Assembly: GCA_026874595.1 (NCBI GenBank) | Contig: CM049318.1 | Span: 44,744,456-44,808,455 of the forward strand | DNA from: Sipunculus nudus | Lineage: Eukaryota > Annelida > Sipuncula > Golfingiida > Sipunculidae | Length of the DNA: 64,000 nucleotides | Direction of reading: 5' to 3' | Shown here: piece after piece, positions 12,376 to 23,835 of the stretch | How the letters are laid out: each line of letters starts with the position of its first letter | Numbering within the stretch: the stretch's first letter is position 1 | Notes under the pieces: model-generated | Databases searched by the model: none | What the model saw: only the letters and a program-made list of their open reading frames with translations | Told to the model about the DNA's origin: nothing | Program-made: the position numbers and the translations under genes

Positions 12376-12925
12376 TACATTGACTTTACAAGGTGTGATA
12401 ACTTTAATCTTTATCCTATTTCATACTGTGAGCTGCAATAGTTTCTTCTGCAAAACTTTTGTTTTAGCTTCTTTTTTATTGCACAACACAATTATTCAGT
12501 GGTGGCCTTTGTTCAAGGTTAGGGAAATTATTTTTGGCAGATTTATTTGACCTTAACAATGATAGGACCGTGAGATACTTTGGTAAATAAAGCTTGTAGT
12601 TATTTGTACTAACAAAGTTTATAAGCAAAGCTGTGCTGACAATTATTGGCTCTATATCCAGCTAATATGTAGGTTAATCCTTGAGTAAAACATATATGTA
12701 TTCTGATTTCATATTTTGCTTTAAATAGGCATCTGTTAAATATTTAGCTTGAAAAAAAGCATTGGAGCTACAGTGTTTCAGTATGTATAAACAGAATTGG
12801 CAACATGCCAAAATTTTGTTTGTATGTAAAATTAGCTTGACAGACTGCCAACTATTTCAGATTTGGCAACGGAGCCATTTCAGCCTGGATTTGTTTATAT
12901 CTTTGCATCTGACTCAAGAGAAGTT
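12376..12925. other. Unassigned AT-rich sequence
   Basis: No long open frame, family signature or clear repeat was seen. The 66-aa frame at 12350-12550 overlaps decayed satellite and looks random. Confidence 0.6.
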
Positions 12926-13405
12926 TGATGTATTGGCCTGATATTTTGACTTGTCCATGCATCTTTGATGGCTTTCTTGTACACAAGATTGACACCACCT
13001 ACAATGACTTTTGCAGTGTGTATGTCCCTGCTTATTTTTCATGAGGTTTTTGATATATCAGCCTGCAATTTGGCATATGTATACATCTCAGATAGCTTCA
13101 TTATATGCAACACACTTGGCGCCACCCTCAATAATTTTTTTGCAATGTATGCTCCTTCTTAATCCTCAGGAATTATTTGATATATCAGCCTGAAATTATA
13201 CACCTAAATAGTTTTTATATACTTGTAAGACTTCTGGTGCCACCTTCACTTGTTTCATGCATCTGTGCACATAGCCGAAGAGTCCTTTGAAGTATCTACC
13301 TGAAATTTTGCATATCCATACTTTATCTTTGATGGCTTTCAAAGACTGGTGGTACCACCTAAAATGATTTTTATGCACCCATGTCAGTATTTCAGCATTG
13401 ACATT
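12926..13405. repeat. Diverged ~120-bp tandem repeat, about four copies
   Basis: Each copy has a line such as TATCAGCCTGAAATT, then a CATATC/TACATCT segment, then GGTGCCACC or GCGCCACC, and a TTTTTGCA-like end. Copies start near 12934, 13047, 13177 and 13294. The GCGCCACC block also appears at 30650, 37265, 57020 and 57355, so this is probably the same broad dispersed family. Confidence 0.6.
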
Positions 13406-13804
13406 TGTATAATTGGTGCATGTACTCATGTTCAAAATGTTCAGTACTTGCATTGTACATGTACATGTCACACATGTATTTGAAAGTAACAGGCCTGCAT
13501 GGAGGCATTATATCTGTTGTATAACCCATTGCACAAGTTCGCACGAGGCCTGTAGGCCTTGATTGTATAATTACTTGGTGAAATTTTTGAGTTTATATAA
13601 GTAGTTGGCACTATTTAATATCTGTCACTGAACTTAGCTGCAAGCTTTATCCTTGAGCTCAGATTGGGATATATGTAGCCCTGGTATACTAGGGTACTAA
13701 AACCAGTGCAGGTGACGGGAAGATCCTTGGCAGTTCTTGAAGGTATATGAGAAATAATTGCTCAGAAATAGATGCTCAAGAAATTACATAATTTACAAAA
13801 GACG
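13406..13804. other. Unassigned sequence
   Basis: No coding or repeat signature was recognised. Confidence 0.5.
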
Positions 13805-14092
13805 TACACTCTTTACACAGCCTACTACTCATATCATATGCGCTGTTTGCTATGACCTGGTATCCTGAATTGCTACACCAGAGGGGACCACTGTTATTTT
13901 TGTCCAATCAGATGAGACCTTGTGCTGGAAGACAAAGCCAAGCAAGGAATACACGGAGCCAATGTTGGTCATTTTGTTTTGTGTGACAGCTCATCGCCCC
14001 GGTAACCCTCTGAATAGGCACATAGGATGCCTGGTGAGCTGTAATTCAAACGAAATGTATCAACAAAGGCTATGTGCACACCTTATTCTGGT
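13805..14092. mobile_element. Truncated copy of the 21.4-kb TIR element
   Basis: Starts TACACTCTTTACACAGC, the same terminus as the element at 21366 (TACGCTCTTTACACAGC). It then matches it through GACCTGGTATCCTGAATTG, GTCCAATCAGATGAGACC and GGTGAGCTGTAATTCAAACG. It lacks the middle GAGAGAATTGCCCCTGACG block and the right terminus, so it is a deleted, 3'-truncated copy. Confidence 0.75.
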
Positions 14093-14238
14093 CACATGAT
14101 GGCATTCAGAGTTTCCATTGAATTCACCGGAAATTGGCAGCATATTACTCCCTTTAATGTACTATCTTTTGAATCCCTCTAACCTTTAATTGTTATGGTT
14201 AATTTATAAGTAATTTTTCATTTTTTCCCTATATTATA

Positions 14239-16040
14239 CAGGCCTCGAATTTGACAACCGGCAACCGTTAAAATTGGCTGGCTGCCGTCAGCCATGATCC
14301 TGACCGGCAGCAAAAAAATTCCTCACTGCGTCCTTCTTGTCTGTAGACAATCGCAGCCACTCTATATTCTTTTTAATTAAAAAAAAACTTAGTGTTACTG
14401 GTTCCCTGTTTACAAGGAAACTGGCCTGGGAAACCAGCAAATGAGCCAATAGTCCCTTACAGTGACACACGGTGGCGCTAAGCTAGCCACTATTCTGATC
14501 TACTCGGGGAACACACTGCGCAGACTCGGACTCTCAAGAGTACGACACCGCTGTCTAGGGATTGTTGGAGTCAAAATCTGACTCCAATAATGCACCGCGC
14601 GGCATCAACATGTACACTGGCAGGGGAAATACACAAGTGGTGTAAAGGAGCCAATGTAGTCCGTTAAAATGCGTTGAATTTTGAGTAAAGTAGTTCTATG
14701 TCATGTTTAACGAATTTACTTTGCGACTCTTTTGCTTTATTTATGCTGAAATACCGTGGTTGGCGTCTTATCGGCACTGCTGGACAGTACATTCCTCCAT
14801 GGTACACTTTCAGTGTCTATGGCTGCGTTTTGTGTTCGTTAGAGAACAGTGACGTCACAAAGACGTCACAATGTTCGGTTGCGCGTTACCTTCAATTGAC
14901 TGATGTCATAAGTTTGACTGGCTTTTTTTATTATCAGTTCTCAGACAAGGAATAATTCGTAAACGCTGTGATCTGTTTTGTCATATTTTAGATTGTCTCA
15001 TACAAAATTAAAACAAGGTTAGGCATTACTTTTTACGCAGGTAGTCGGCGTAATAGCTCCTGCAACCTCTGGACAACTGCTTCACACGTATGTAAAATTA
15101 TCCTAGAAAAAACATGTTGACACGGGTACTGTGACGTACTATACGGGGCTTCAGCAAGTTAAGGGAACCCACAGGTTTAGCTCAGCTGACGTCTGACTAT
15201 AAGCTGATAAGTAACCCGGTACATGTGCTATAGTTATGGTTAATCGTCCGTCCGTCTGTTAATTTCCTGTTATATAATTTAAGGGAATTTGGTACCAGGC
15301 TACATTTGTCAAGTAGTTCGGTCCTTCCCACAGTGCCCAAACAGAAGAGATTCGTTTTTAGTAGAAACGACCTCTGGCGGAAGGGTGCTCGGGGAAAATT
15401 CTGGGAACATCACAGATAAAAAATGGCTACCAGTCAGCCAATCAGAAAAATGATCTTTTATTGCCGGCTGTTATCAGCCAATCATAGCTAAGCATAGCGG
15501 TTACTGCAGCGTGGGCTACACGTCTACATTATGTTACGCGTTATCCGATTGGTCCGCTGTATAAGGATATTGGTAATACAGTTTCGCGGGAAACTACATC
15601 CTATCTATGCTGTGTTCAGTTGTAAAAATCTGTGTACCTCATGTTTAACATATATAGTATATAAATAAATACTGGGAACACCATTAATATATCTATTATC
15701 AGGTCTATCATCGTCCAAATTAGGCCTGCTATTAAATTATGACCTGGTAAAAAAATTCCCATATCCCAACCACCGTCCGTGTCTCCATTTCACCCACCGT
15801 CGTCACAATAGTTTTGAGGACAGGCCAAAGATGACTCGGGGTCACCTGGTGACTGTTTGTGAATAATGAATAAAACATACACGGATATGTTTTTTTTTTA
15901 TTAAGACTTTATTCCAAATAAAATAATGCAAACAAATGAAAAAAATGAAAGCTGCCTGTCAAATTTCTTTGTTGCCTGACAAGTTCAAATTTGACAGGCA
16001 GCAGTAGCTTGTCATTTCCAAAAATGAAATTTGAGGCCTG
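14239..16040. mobile_element. Non-autonomous TIR element, 5-bp TSD (1,802 bp)
   Basis: Ends are CAGGCCTCGAATTTGACA on the left and the inverse of CAGGCCTCAAATTTCA on the right. TTATA is duplicated exactly at 14234-14238 and 16041-16045. The ends match the 19.2-kb element (CAGGGCTTGAATTTGG), which also has a 5-bp duplication. They resemble hAT termini, and some hAT lineages (hAT5 in Repbase usage) are described with 5-bp duplications; assignment is inferred. Subterminal CCGGC and GCCGGCTG motifs are frequent. No transposase frame was found. A separate dispersed repeat (14953-15387) is nested inside. Confidence 0.75.
14953..15387. repeat. Dispersed repeat, inverted copy at 63.5-64.0 kb
   Basis: Reverse-complement match to 63526-64000: shared stretches include CGTAAACGCTGTGATCTG, CAGGTAGTCGGCG, TGTTGACACGGGTACTG, CAAGTTAAGGGAACCCAC and GACCTCTGGCGGAAGGGTG. 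It contains AGCTCAGCTGACGTCTGA and CGTCCGTCCGTCTGTT, the hallmarks of the AGCTCAGCTGA/GTCCGTC repeat family. Confidence 0.85.
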
Positions 16041-16134
16041 TTATAGCTAAAGGCTATTTGAGATTAAACTTTGGGGTGTATGTCATTTCACTGTATATTG
16101 GTATAAGACTTTAACCTACTTAGGTATAATATAT

Positions 16135-16410
16135 TTTTCCCATAAGATATTGGTACCTGTACAAGAGAAGTGCCTGTAATAGAGAAGTGATTGTATGTAT
16201 TATTTTCTGTAATGAAGAAACTAACTGCATGGTACATGTAATAGAGTAATGGCTGTAATAGAGCGTTACCTGTAATAAAGGTAATAATGGAGAGGTGTCC
16301 ATGATAGAGAGCTGTCCGAAATAGGTAGGTGTCCATAGTAAAGATGTGACCATGATAGAAAGTTGCCTGTAATAGCAAGGGTGACTGTTACAGAGAGGTG
16401 GTTGTAGCAG
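16135..16410. repeat. Degenerate short tandem repeat (TGTAATAGAGAAGTG-like)
   Basis: Roughly 20-bp units of the form TGCCTGTAATAGAGAAGTGA recur about a dozen times with substitutions (CCATGATAGAGAG, CTGTAATAGAGCG, CCATAGTAAAGATG). The overlapping minus open frames of 96 and 112 aa are a by-product of the repeat. Confidence 0.7.
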
Positions 16411-18229
16411 CATGATATGCCCATTATAAGCATTCCATGTAATTACACTCTCATACAAATTATTTGGTCATGTCATATGAAAATATTTTATTTTGTGTGT
16501 TTCAAAAGACATGCCCTGGGATGTTGACCTTGACCCTTTACACAGATTGACTCTGTAATACAAATTTGTTGTTGAACTGTTGCGTCAAGGATTATCATAA
16601 ATACATTTCAAGATTCCACATATTTCCATCATTTGACCCCCTTGAAATTTTATATAGTTATTAAATTGCTTTTCATGTTTTCATATGAACTTTTTCAGTG
16701 CATTTATTCTCACAGTACTGTGATTCCTCATTGTGGAGGTTGAAATTTTCCACTTAATTTGGTGATCCCACTGAAGCATCACTATATCTAAATAAAGAGC
16801 AGTGCCTTATTTCAGTCTACCTGATATACTGAAATACATACATTTCATAGGTTTATGATCATGTTCTTAATGCTTGGAAGATATGGCTTAATTCTTCTTT
16901 TTCTCTACAGGTGTGCCAAGCTGTGGCCATGGCACTCTTGAGTTACTCCGGAATTTGATCACATCCCAGCCAACAGTTTGATAGTAGTGAGCAAATCTGT
17001 TTATTCGAGATGTAAATGTTGCCTTTGAAATTTGTGTCAGTGTAATTTTAAAGCATTGAAATACAAGATCTTAATGATTCAAAATCCACTGAATGGCATT
17101 TTATGACTTTGCTGTACAGCACTGGATATGGTAACTGATCAGATTACTACTTAAAAAAACAATTTGGTAAATGCAATATAGTCACAAAATAATAACTCAG
17201 AATAAATGAAGCAACAGGACAAGTCAGAGTTTCTGGATCTTTGATAAATTGTTGCCCACTTTAAGTATTCAAAGTTACAGATTGAATTATGGCCTTGAAA
17301 GGTACATATTGAATGGATGTACATGTATATCTGGCAAATATTCTTCATGGATGATTTATTTCATATGGTATAATTTGTAGGCAGCAGTTGGAGCCTGTAA
17401 AATCCTACAAGATTGAATGGGCTTGAAGGATAATCCACTGTAAAGCAAAGCCCACTGGCCATATGGAAAAAAAATGGTTTTCAAGCAATGAAGCACTTGC
17501 ACACCTCTGAGTTTAATACAGGAGAAGAGACACAGTTGCAGACCGGACAGTGAAATGAAGGTGAGGGCTGACATCCTCATAGAAAAAAACAGCTGCAGAT
17601 CTAGGATTATTATTATTTATTTTTTAAGGGGGGTGTCCAGATATGTTAAGGCATGTAAATATCATTCACACACACAAACACACGCACATAACACAAATAT
17701 ATACAGTTCAGTTTGGTATAAAGGTAATAGTATTTGAATTACTGTAATTACAATAACTTGTGATGTAATTGATATTGTATTGATTATCATTTATTCTATT
17801 CTAATTCTGGAAAGTAATCAGAATTGTATTAGATTACTTTTGAAAAAGTAATTGTTAGAACAACAAATTTTTAATTGCTTTTTGGTATACATGTATTTTG
17901 TTGATGAATATTTTCATCTAACTTTTAAAGTTATTGAAGCATAACTGTCTATCTACTTTGAATAGGTGCATAAACTGATTCTTTATTCACTCTTTATATC
18001 AGACCTTGCTCAGACAAACACCTCGAAAATGCAACCACTTTATGGAGGTCCCATTGGAGGTCATAATTACAAGGTTTTGCTGTAGTTATATTGGCAGGTG
18101 CAAAAATAAATTTAGCAGTTAACATGTTAATTCATGTTTATATATGTTATACATCAATTAAAACTGTACAAAGTGCTAAAGGTATCATTACTTTATCACT
18201 GTTCATGGGTTGTCGGTGAGGTGTCACCC
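16411..18229. other. Unassigned sequence
   Basis: No conserved protein or clear element was seen. It includes a CA-rich stretch near 17665-17700. Short frames at 17151-17348, 17356-17580 and 17555-17737 show no family signature. Confidence 0.5.
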
Positions 18230-18405
18230 AAAAATGTTATGAACAGAATTGGATAACATTTTGTGTAGGTCCAAGGTAATACCCAGCCAGCAACCCAGTA
18301 AACATTGGAGGTAATCAGTATCATGATTATAATGTTTTGTTTTAAGGATTCTTTGCGATTTTGGAGATGGTGCAATCAAGACCATTGTCAATCACTAGTG
18401 ATGAT
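18230..18405. repeat. Direct repeat flanking the LINE relic, left copy
   Basis: Shares TGTTATGAACAGA, CAACCCAGTAAACA, GAGGTAATCAGTATCATGAT, TTTTGGAGATG and CATTGTCAATCA with 20848-21030, in the same orientation. The two copies bracket the minus-strand LINE remains. Confidence 0.75.
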
Positions 18406-18459
18406 GTGGTGTTCTTCCATTGCTTTGCGAAGATGACCACGATGATCAAGGTTTTATAA

Positions 18460-19225
18460 TTGATCTAACTTTGTGTGGCCATAGATGACTTTTCAGGTCA
18501 ATCCAGGCAAAGAAGAACCTCCCACATGTTGGACACTGGTGATCAGTGGTTGCTGTTGAGGTAGTTGCCATCCTTGCCTTGCAGACCTCACATTTTCTTC
18601 TGGTCCACACTAGTCGTGCTATCTCAGTGTCTACTACACATCTGAGTGCAGCTGCATGCCACGCTGTTGAATCCTTTCCAACGTATCTGTGTTGATATAA
18701 AGTTTTTTTGGTGATGCTTTGAGACTGTCCTTGTAGCCCCTCAACTGCCCTCCGATTGGATCTTTTCCCAGACTCTAGTTCTCCATACTAGAGTAGTTTT
18801 CAGAGTCTTTATCTGGCATGTGCCAAACATGATCTGACCATTGGACCTGGGATTGATATAAGATGGTGTAGATTGATGGGAGGTTGGCATGTGTTAGGAC
18901 CTCTGTCTGGAACTTTGTCTTGCCATCTAATGTTCATCAGTCAACAGAGGCAGGTCAGGTAAAATTGTTTTAGTTGTTTGGCATGTCTTGCATAGACAGT
19001 TCATGTCTCACAGCCATATAGCAGGGTAGTGATGACTACTGCCTTGTAGTCCTGGATCTTGGTTTTGAGATGTTTGCCTCTACGCTCCCAGATGTTTGAG
19101 CGAAGTCTACCGAAAGCAGTGCTCACTTTTGCTGTTGACCTCATCATCTATGTTTGCTGTTTTTAACAATGTGCTTCCCAGATATGTGAATTTGTCCACT
19201 TCAGACTTGGTCTATGCTCCATTAT
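18460..19225 (-). pseudogene. LINE (non-LTR retrotransposon) 3' part of Pol, decayed
   Basis: Minus-strand translation gives VDKFTYLGSTL, then after a frameshift STAFGRLRSNIWERRGKHL, KTKIQDYKAVVITTLLYGCE and TVYARHAKQL. This C-terminal stretch follows the reverse transcriptase of LINE-type elements. A TGA replaces the tryptophan after YGCET, and further stops follow towards 18460. The upstream (RT) half lies at 20493-20815, separated by a DNA transposon. It encodes no working protein. Confidence 0.8.
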
Positions 19226-20492
19226 CAGGGCTTGAATTTGGCGCCGGCCCACCGGAATTTGCCGGCAAATTTCAGGGAGGTCAGGTAAAATCTGGATACC
19301 GCCGGCCCTCCTTGGCCGGCAGAATAATCAGCAGGGTCTTTTTTCATATAATCAGGAAAGAAAATATATCCAAAATAACGATTTACTATCCTGTCATCGA
19401 TTGCATGGTTCCAAACAATCACTCAAACCTGCGACCTTCAATTAATTTTCAACATTTTAAAGTCATTCTTTTTATTGTCATGTGATATCACGATCGGATG
19501 TCGGCAGAATTTCTCGACAGGATCTGTGGCAAGCGTATCATGAAAATATATTCCAAAAGCAGCATTAAGTGTAAAACGTTAAAACAATCTCAAACTATGA
19601 TATGATTTTATTTTACAATATAAGTGAATTAAAACTGAGAGATAAAAAATTCGTACCGGTTGCAGCCGTGGTAATTATTGACACCGAAGTACACTAAAAC
19701 ATTGTCTGCTGTCATGCACTCTGGCGCGCAGTTGAAAACATCGCCGGTAAATTGATTGTGATACAAAAAAAATCCAAGTGTAATATATGGAAACGCGCAC
19801 AAATACGCCATCATGCCATCTTTGTCATAAAATAAGATTTCGTGGGAAATTACAGTGAGGAATGCTGCAACTGTCAACAAGAATCTGTCCGCGAGGATTT
19901 CGAGACAACTGCAGACAGGCGATGCCATTTGGCTGTTCCGTTAACCATTCAATGTATACCAAAATGTTGAATTATTTGATCAGATAAATGGGGGTTGAGG
20001 CATTAAACAAAACAGCGCCTGCCCTAGTAACCCTGCTTGATAATTTAGTAAAACTTTTCTCATTGCTTAAAAGTGGTTCGACTTGAGTTGATACAACACG
20101 GAAATCTTCCAGCGTGACCGACCTTGTAAGTAATGGCATGTGACATTCGGTAGAGATGACCTTCCATGAAATGTGGTGGCTCTTTATTCTCTGACTACTC
20201 AAGAATAACAAGGGGGCTAGGATTTGGTTGCGTTCGGGGCGCACTAAAAAGCGCTTCTAAAATGAAAATAAGGGGCTTAAATCAGATGCTGTGATTATAT
20301 ATTTCTTAACGAGTCATATAAAACGATAAAATTCGTACCTATACAAGTAATAAATTTTAAAAGGAAAAGCTGAAAATGAGATTTTTTTTTAATAGCAAAG
20401 TGGGGTCCGGTAAAATCTTTGGAGGTCCGGCACATTTTCTGTGCTGCCGGACCCCAGTGTCCGGTGGCAATTTTCGGCAAATTCGAGCCCTG
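19226..20492. mobile_element. Non-autonomous TIR element, 5-bp TSD (1,267 bp), inside LINE
   Basis: Left end CAGGGCTTGAATTTGGCG; right end is the inverse of CAGGGCTCGAATTTGCCG. ATTAT is duplicated exactly at 19221-19225 and 20493-20497, and removing element plus one copy rejoins the LINE frame region. Same terminal family as the 14.2-kb element. GCCGGC-rich subterminal blocks occur at both ends (19240-19325 and 20405-20470). No transposase was recognised; the minus frames at 19629-19928 and 19972-20244 look random. Confidence 0.8.
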
Positions 20493-20815
20493 ATTATAGA
20501 GGGTTCATCATATTGCTTTCCTGGTGTTGGTTGGTGCGTCACTTCAGTCTTCTTTATGCTGATGGTAAGCCCGATGTTGTCACATGCACAGGAAAACTAG
20601 TCCATGGTGTGCTGCATGTCTGACTCTGAAGATACATTCAGGGCGCAATCATCAGCAAAGACAGGTCATGGATATTGGTTGTCATGTCTTTCATAAAAGC
20701 ATACAGACCTGCGATTGAGGAGCTCCCTATCTGTGCAGTATCTAAGACCTACTCCAGGATCTTCCTTGTTTAAAGCTGCCATTAGCATGGCAGAAAACAT
20801 CATGCTGAACAGTTA
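20493..20815 (-). pseudogene. LINE reverse transcriptase fragment (FADD motif)
   Basis: Minus-strand translation reads FADDCALNVSSESDMQHTMD, stop, FSCACDNIGLTISIKKTEV, THQPTPGKQY. FADD is the RT catalytic motif A/YxDD and GLTISIKKTEV the next conserved block of LINE RTs. Continues into 19225-18460 once the DNA transposon is removed. One in-frame stop after TMD and the 5' loss before about 20,815 make it a relic. Confidence 0.8.
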
Positions 20816-20847
20816 TGTTTTATGCCATTGCTTAGTCTTGCTAACAA

Positions 20848-21030
20848 AAATGTTATGAACAGATTTGGATGAAATTTTGTGCAGGTTCAGGCCGGGTAAT
20901 AACCAACCCACAACCCTGTAAACAATGGAGGCAATTTTGGAGGTAATCAGTATCATGATTATAATGTTTTTGTTTAAAGGAGTCTTTGCCATTTTGGAGA
21001 TGTTGCAGTCAAGACTATTGTCAATCATTA
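20848..21030. repeat. Direct repeat flanking the LINE relic, right copy
   Basis: About 85% similar by eye to 18230-18405, with an extra AATTTTGGAGG segment. See the left copy for shared words. Confidence 0.75.
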
Positions 21031-21219
21031 GTATAAAATTGTAACTGTCAGTGTCTGAATTGTTATTTAGAATGTCAAAAATGTTTGTAAGAGCTGACAG
21101 GAATCTCTGACCCAGTTGCTGTTAGTAACATGATGTAAATGGCATGTAAACAAAAACACAAAACAGATTGTAATTCTAATTTTATTGTTATTTTTAAAGT
21201 ATTTGTTAAAAGTTATTAT

Positions 21220-21365
21220 GCCCCCGCCACAAAGTGGCCGGGGCATATAGTTTTACCCATGTCCGTCATTCCGTCATTCCAAAATCAAACAGTTGTACGG
21301 ACTTTTTTTCGCAATGCCTGCAGATATTGGCCCTGATTTTTGGTGTGTGGGCAGATAATGACCAG
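21220..21365. repeat. GGGGCATATAG-family dispersed repeat, 5' part
   Basis: CCCCCGCCACAAAGTGGCCG forms a short hairpin followed by GGGCATATAGTTTTACCC, GTCCGTCATTCC and CTGATTTTTGGTGTGTGGG. A related segment with the opposite terminus (GGCGGGGGCATTTGTGTC) is at 30960-31330. I associate this repeat with bivalve genomes. It is interrupted at 21366 by a TIR element and resumes at 22065. Confidence 0.65.
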
Positions 21366-22064
21366 TACGCTCTTTACACAGCGCTTTACCTATAGGGCTA
21401 CTTCCTATATCGTAAGGCGCTGTTTGTAATGACCTCGTATCCTGAATTGCAACACCAGAGGGGAGCACTGTATTTTTGTCCAATCAGATGAGACCTTGTG
21501 CTGGAAGACAAAGCCAAGCGAGGAATACACGGAGCCAATCATATTAATTTCTTTTTGAGTGACAGCTCATCCCCCAGCGTAACCGTCTGAACAGGCCACA
21601 GGCTCAGAGAGAATTGCCCCTGACGTGGTTTGCTTAGGGCCTTGGGCACCTAGGATGCTCGGCCGGTGAGCTGTAATTCAAACGAAACGTAACAACAAAG
21701 GCTGCGTGCACACCTCGCTGGCTGGTTTCAGTTCTGCAGACAACAGGTACATGGCTACACTAACACAGTCATAATGTCATAGTCGAATCGGTCGATGATG
21801 CGAGAATGCAGAGGGAGCAATTTAAATTCGACCGGAAACTGATCAAGAGGCGCTTGAAGCGCGGCAATGGGCAGAGCCAGGATGCCTGTCGAGTGTTTGT
21901 TTATTGGCATCTGATTGGCTGCTTGTCACATCGTACGCACGTTTATTTCAGTGGACAACAAACCCCCATCTGGTGTCTAAATATATCATAAACGGTCAAA
22001 GCTGGCAGCGTGAAAATCAGTTGCTTCTTTAGAAGCGCAAGATTTCCGCTGCCTCGGGAGCGTA
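21366..22064. mobile_element. TIR element with 9-bp TSD (699 bp), Mutator-like candidate
   Basis: AATGACCAG is duplicated exactly at 21357-21365 and 22065-22073. The termini are TACGCTCTTTACACAGCG and, inverted, TACGCTCCCGAGGCAGCG (12 of 18 match). A 9-bp duplication is typical of the Mutator superfamily, so this is a MULE-type MITE candidate. No transposase is visible. A truncated relative is at 13805-14092. Confidence 0.75.
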
Positions 22065-22550
22065 AATGACCAGTTACAGATCGAGTTCGCGTTTCATCCC
22101 GGTTGACTTACTTTTGATCGTTTTACGGCTCCATAACTTAGAAAATTTCATGAAAAATAGAAATTTTCATGACAAATACACATGTACAGCCATTTTTAGC
22201 CCTCAGCTCATAGGCTGATGGGCTATTGTCATCACCCAAGCTGTCCGTCTGTCCGTCCGACCATCTGTCTGTCCGGTGTCTGTCCATCCGTCCGTTCTGC
22301 GTCTGTTAACTTTTACCTTGTGAGCGGGATATCTCTAAAAGAATTCACCGTTGGAATTTTATTTCATCAGTGAAGATGTATATCAATAAATTCTCGGTCA
22401 AGTTCGAAGATGGGTGACCTTGACCATTTTTAGCTCAGCTGACTATCAGTCATCTGAGCTATAGTCATGGTCCATTGTCCGCCGTCCGTCCGTCTGTCCG
22501 TCTGGATGTCCGTCCGTAAGACTGGCACGTTTCGACACCATTCGACCTAC
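22065..22550. repeat. GGGGCATATAG / AGCTCAGCTGA dispersed repeats with GTCCGTC tracts
   Basis: After the TSD the host repeat resumes (GAGTTCGCGTTTCATCCCGG, matched at 31040). Two units then follow, starting CCTCAGCTCATAGGCTGATG (22201) and TTTAGCTCAGCTGACTATCA (22430), each with CCGTCCGTCTGTCCGTC runs. The 22395 block TTCGAAGATGGGTGACCTTG recurs at 30798. Confidence 0.75.
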
Positions 22551-23231
22551 GAATCTGAAATTCGGCATACAGTTAGATGTCCCCAAAATCTCCTACCATG
22601 CCAAAAATTGGGTCAATATGACTTCGTTCCTTCGAGATATTAAGGAAAAACCTCAATTTTTTATTAGAAATCTATTTTCACACTTCAGGACTGCCTAATA
22701 TCAAAACCACTCATCTGGTTTTCTTCATTTTTACCATAAATATTCCTCTTTATGGTTCCTATGTACATGCCAGAAATTAAGTCAGTATTATTTAATTTAA
22801 AAAAGGTATGGGCCCAAATATAATGGACTTTGTAAAAAAATGAGGAAAGATATTTTGTCACTTAAGACCAAAAGTGTTAAAGGTAGGAATTTTTTTCCAG
22901 TAATACTACTTTAAATAATCAAAATTGAATTGTATACCAAAAATTAGATCAAATTCTGTTAAATTTTTTTAAATATTGGCAAAAATATAAAATTGGTACC
23001 TTAAATTTTGCCCAAGTTTGACCTTGGCACGTTTTTTCCTGTAACTGCTGTGGATTTAATTTTCAAAGCATGATTTTGTTACCATTTCAACTGTTAAAAC
23101 AAAAAATTTGAAACCAGTTGATCAAAAACTGTAGATTTTATTCAAGTTTTAAAGCACCATGTCATATATTGTTTACACCAAGCTAGTGTTATGCAGTTTA
23201 CTAGAGCTCAGCTCCCCAGCTTCAGCTCTAA
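22551..23231. repeat. 681-bp tandem duplication, copy A
   Basis: Direct repeat with 23232-23835, period 681 bp measured from CATACAGTTAGATGTCCCC at 22566 and 23247. Also shared are TTCGAGATATTAAG, GCCTAATATCAAAACCACT, ATGCCAGAAAT and CCTTAAATTTTGCCCAA. No open frame spans either copy. Confidence 0.85.
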
Positions 23232-23835
23232 GTTCCTTAAATTTTGCATACAGTTAGATGTCCCCCAAATCCTCTACCATACTAAAAGTTTGGTCACTAG
23301 GACTGCATTCTTTCGAGATATTAAGAAAAAACTTCATTTTTCCATTAAAACCCCATTGTTACACTTTAAGATTGCCTAATATCAAAACCACTGATCTGAC
23401 TTTGATAATATATAATATACATATTTTTCTATACATTTGCTATGCATATGCCAGAAATGATGTCAGTATCTTGTAATTGTTTTAAGTTCTAGGCCCAAAC
23501 ATAATGCACTTTGTAAAAAATCAAGAAATATATTTACTCTCTTAACATGAAAATTGCTGAAGGTAGACATTTTTTGCCAGGGATATAACATTATTTAATC
23601 AAGATTCAATTGTATTCCCAAAATTAGCTCTGAATTTTTCAAATTTTATAAGTTATTAGCATAAATATAAAATCAGTACCTTAAATTTTGCCCAACTTTG
23701 GCCATGGCATGTTTTTTCCCTGTAAGCACTGTTGATTTAATTTTCATATCTTGCACTGGTAAGGATTTAAGCTTCTAAATTCTGAAGTTATAAAAGGAAT
23801 TGGTCAAAAACTAGCTTTTATGAAAGTTTTTATGA
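23232..23835. repeat. 681-bp tandem duplication, copy B
   Basis: Second copy, diverged by roughly a fifth by eye. Small frames here (23191-23379, 23258-23476) are frame shadows of repeat sequence. Partial further relatives lie at 27290-27450, 27965-28020 and 28525-28620. Confidence 0.8.
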
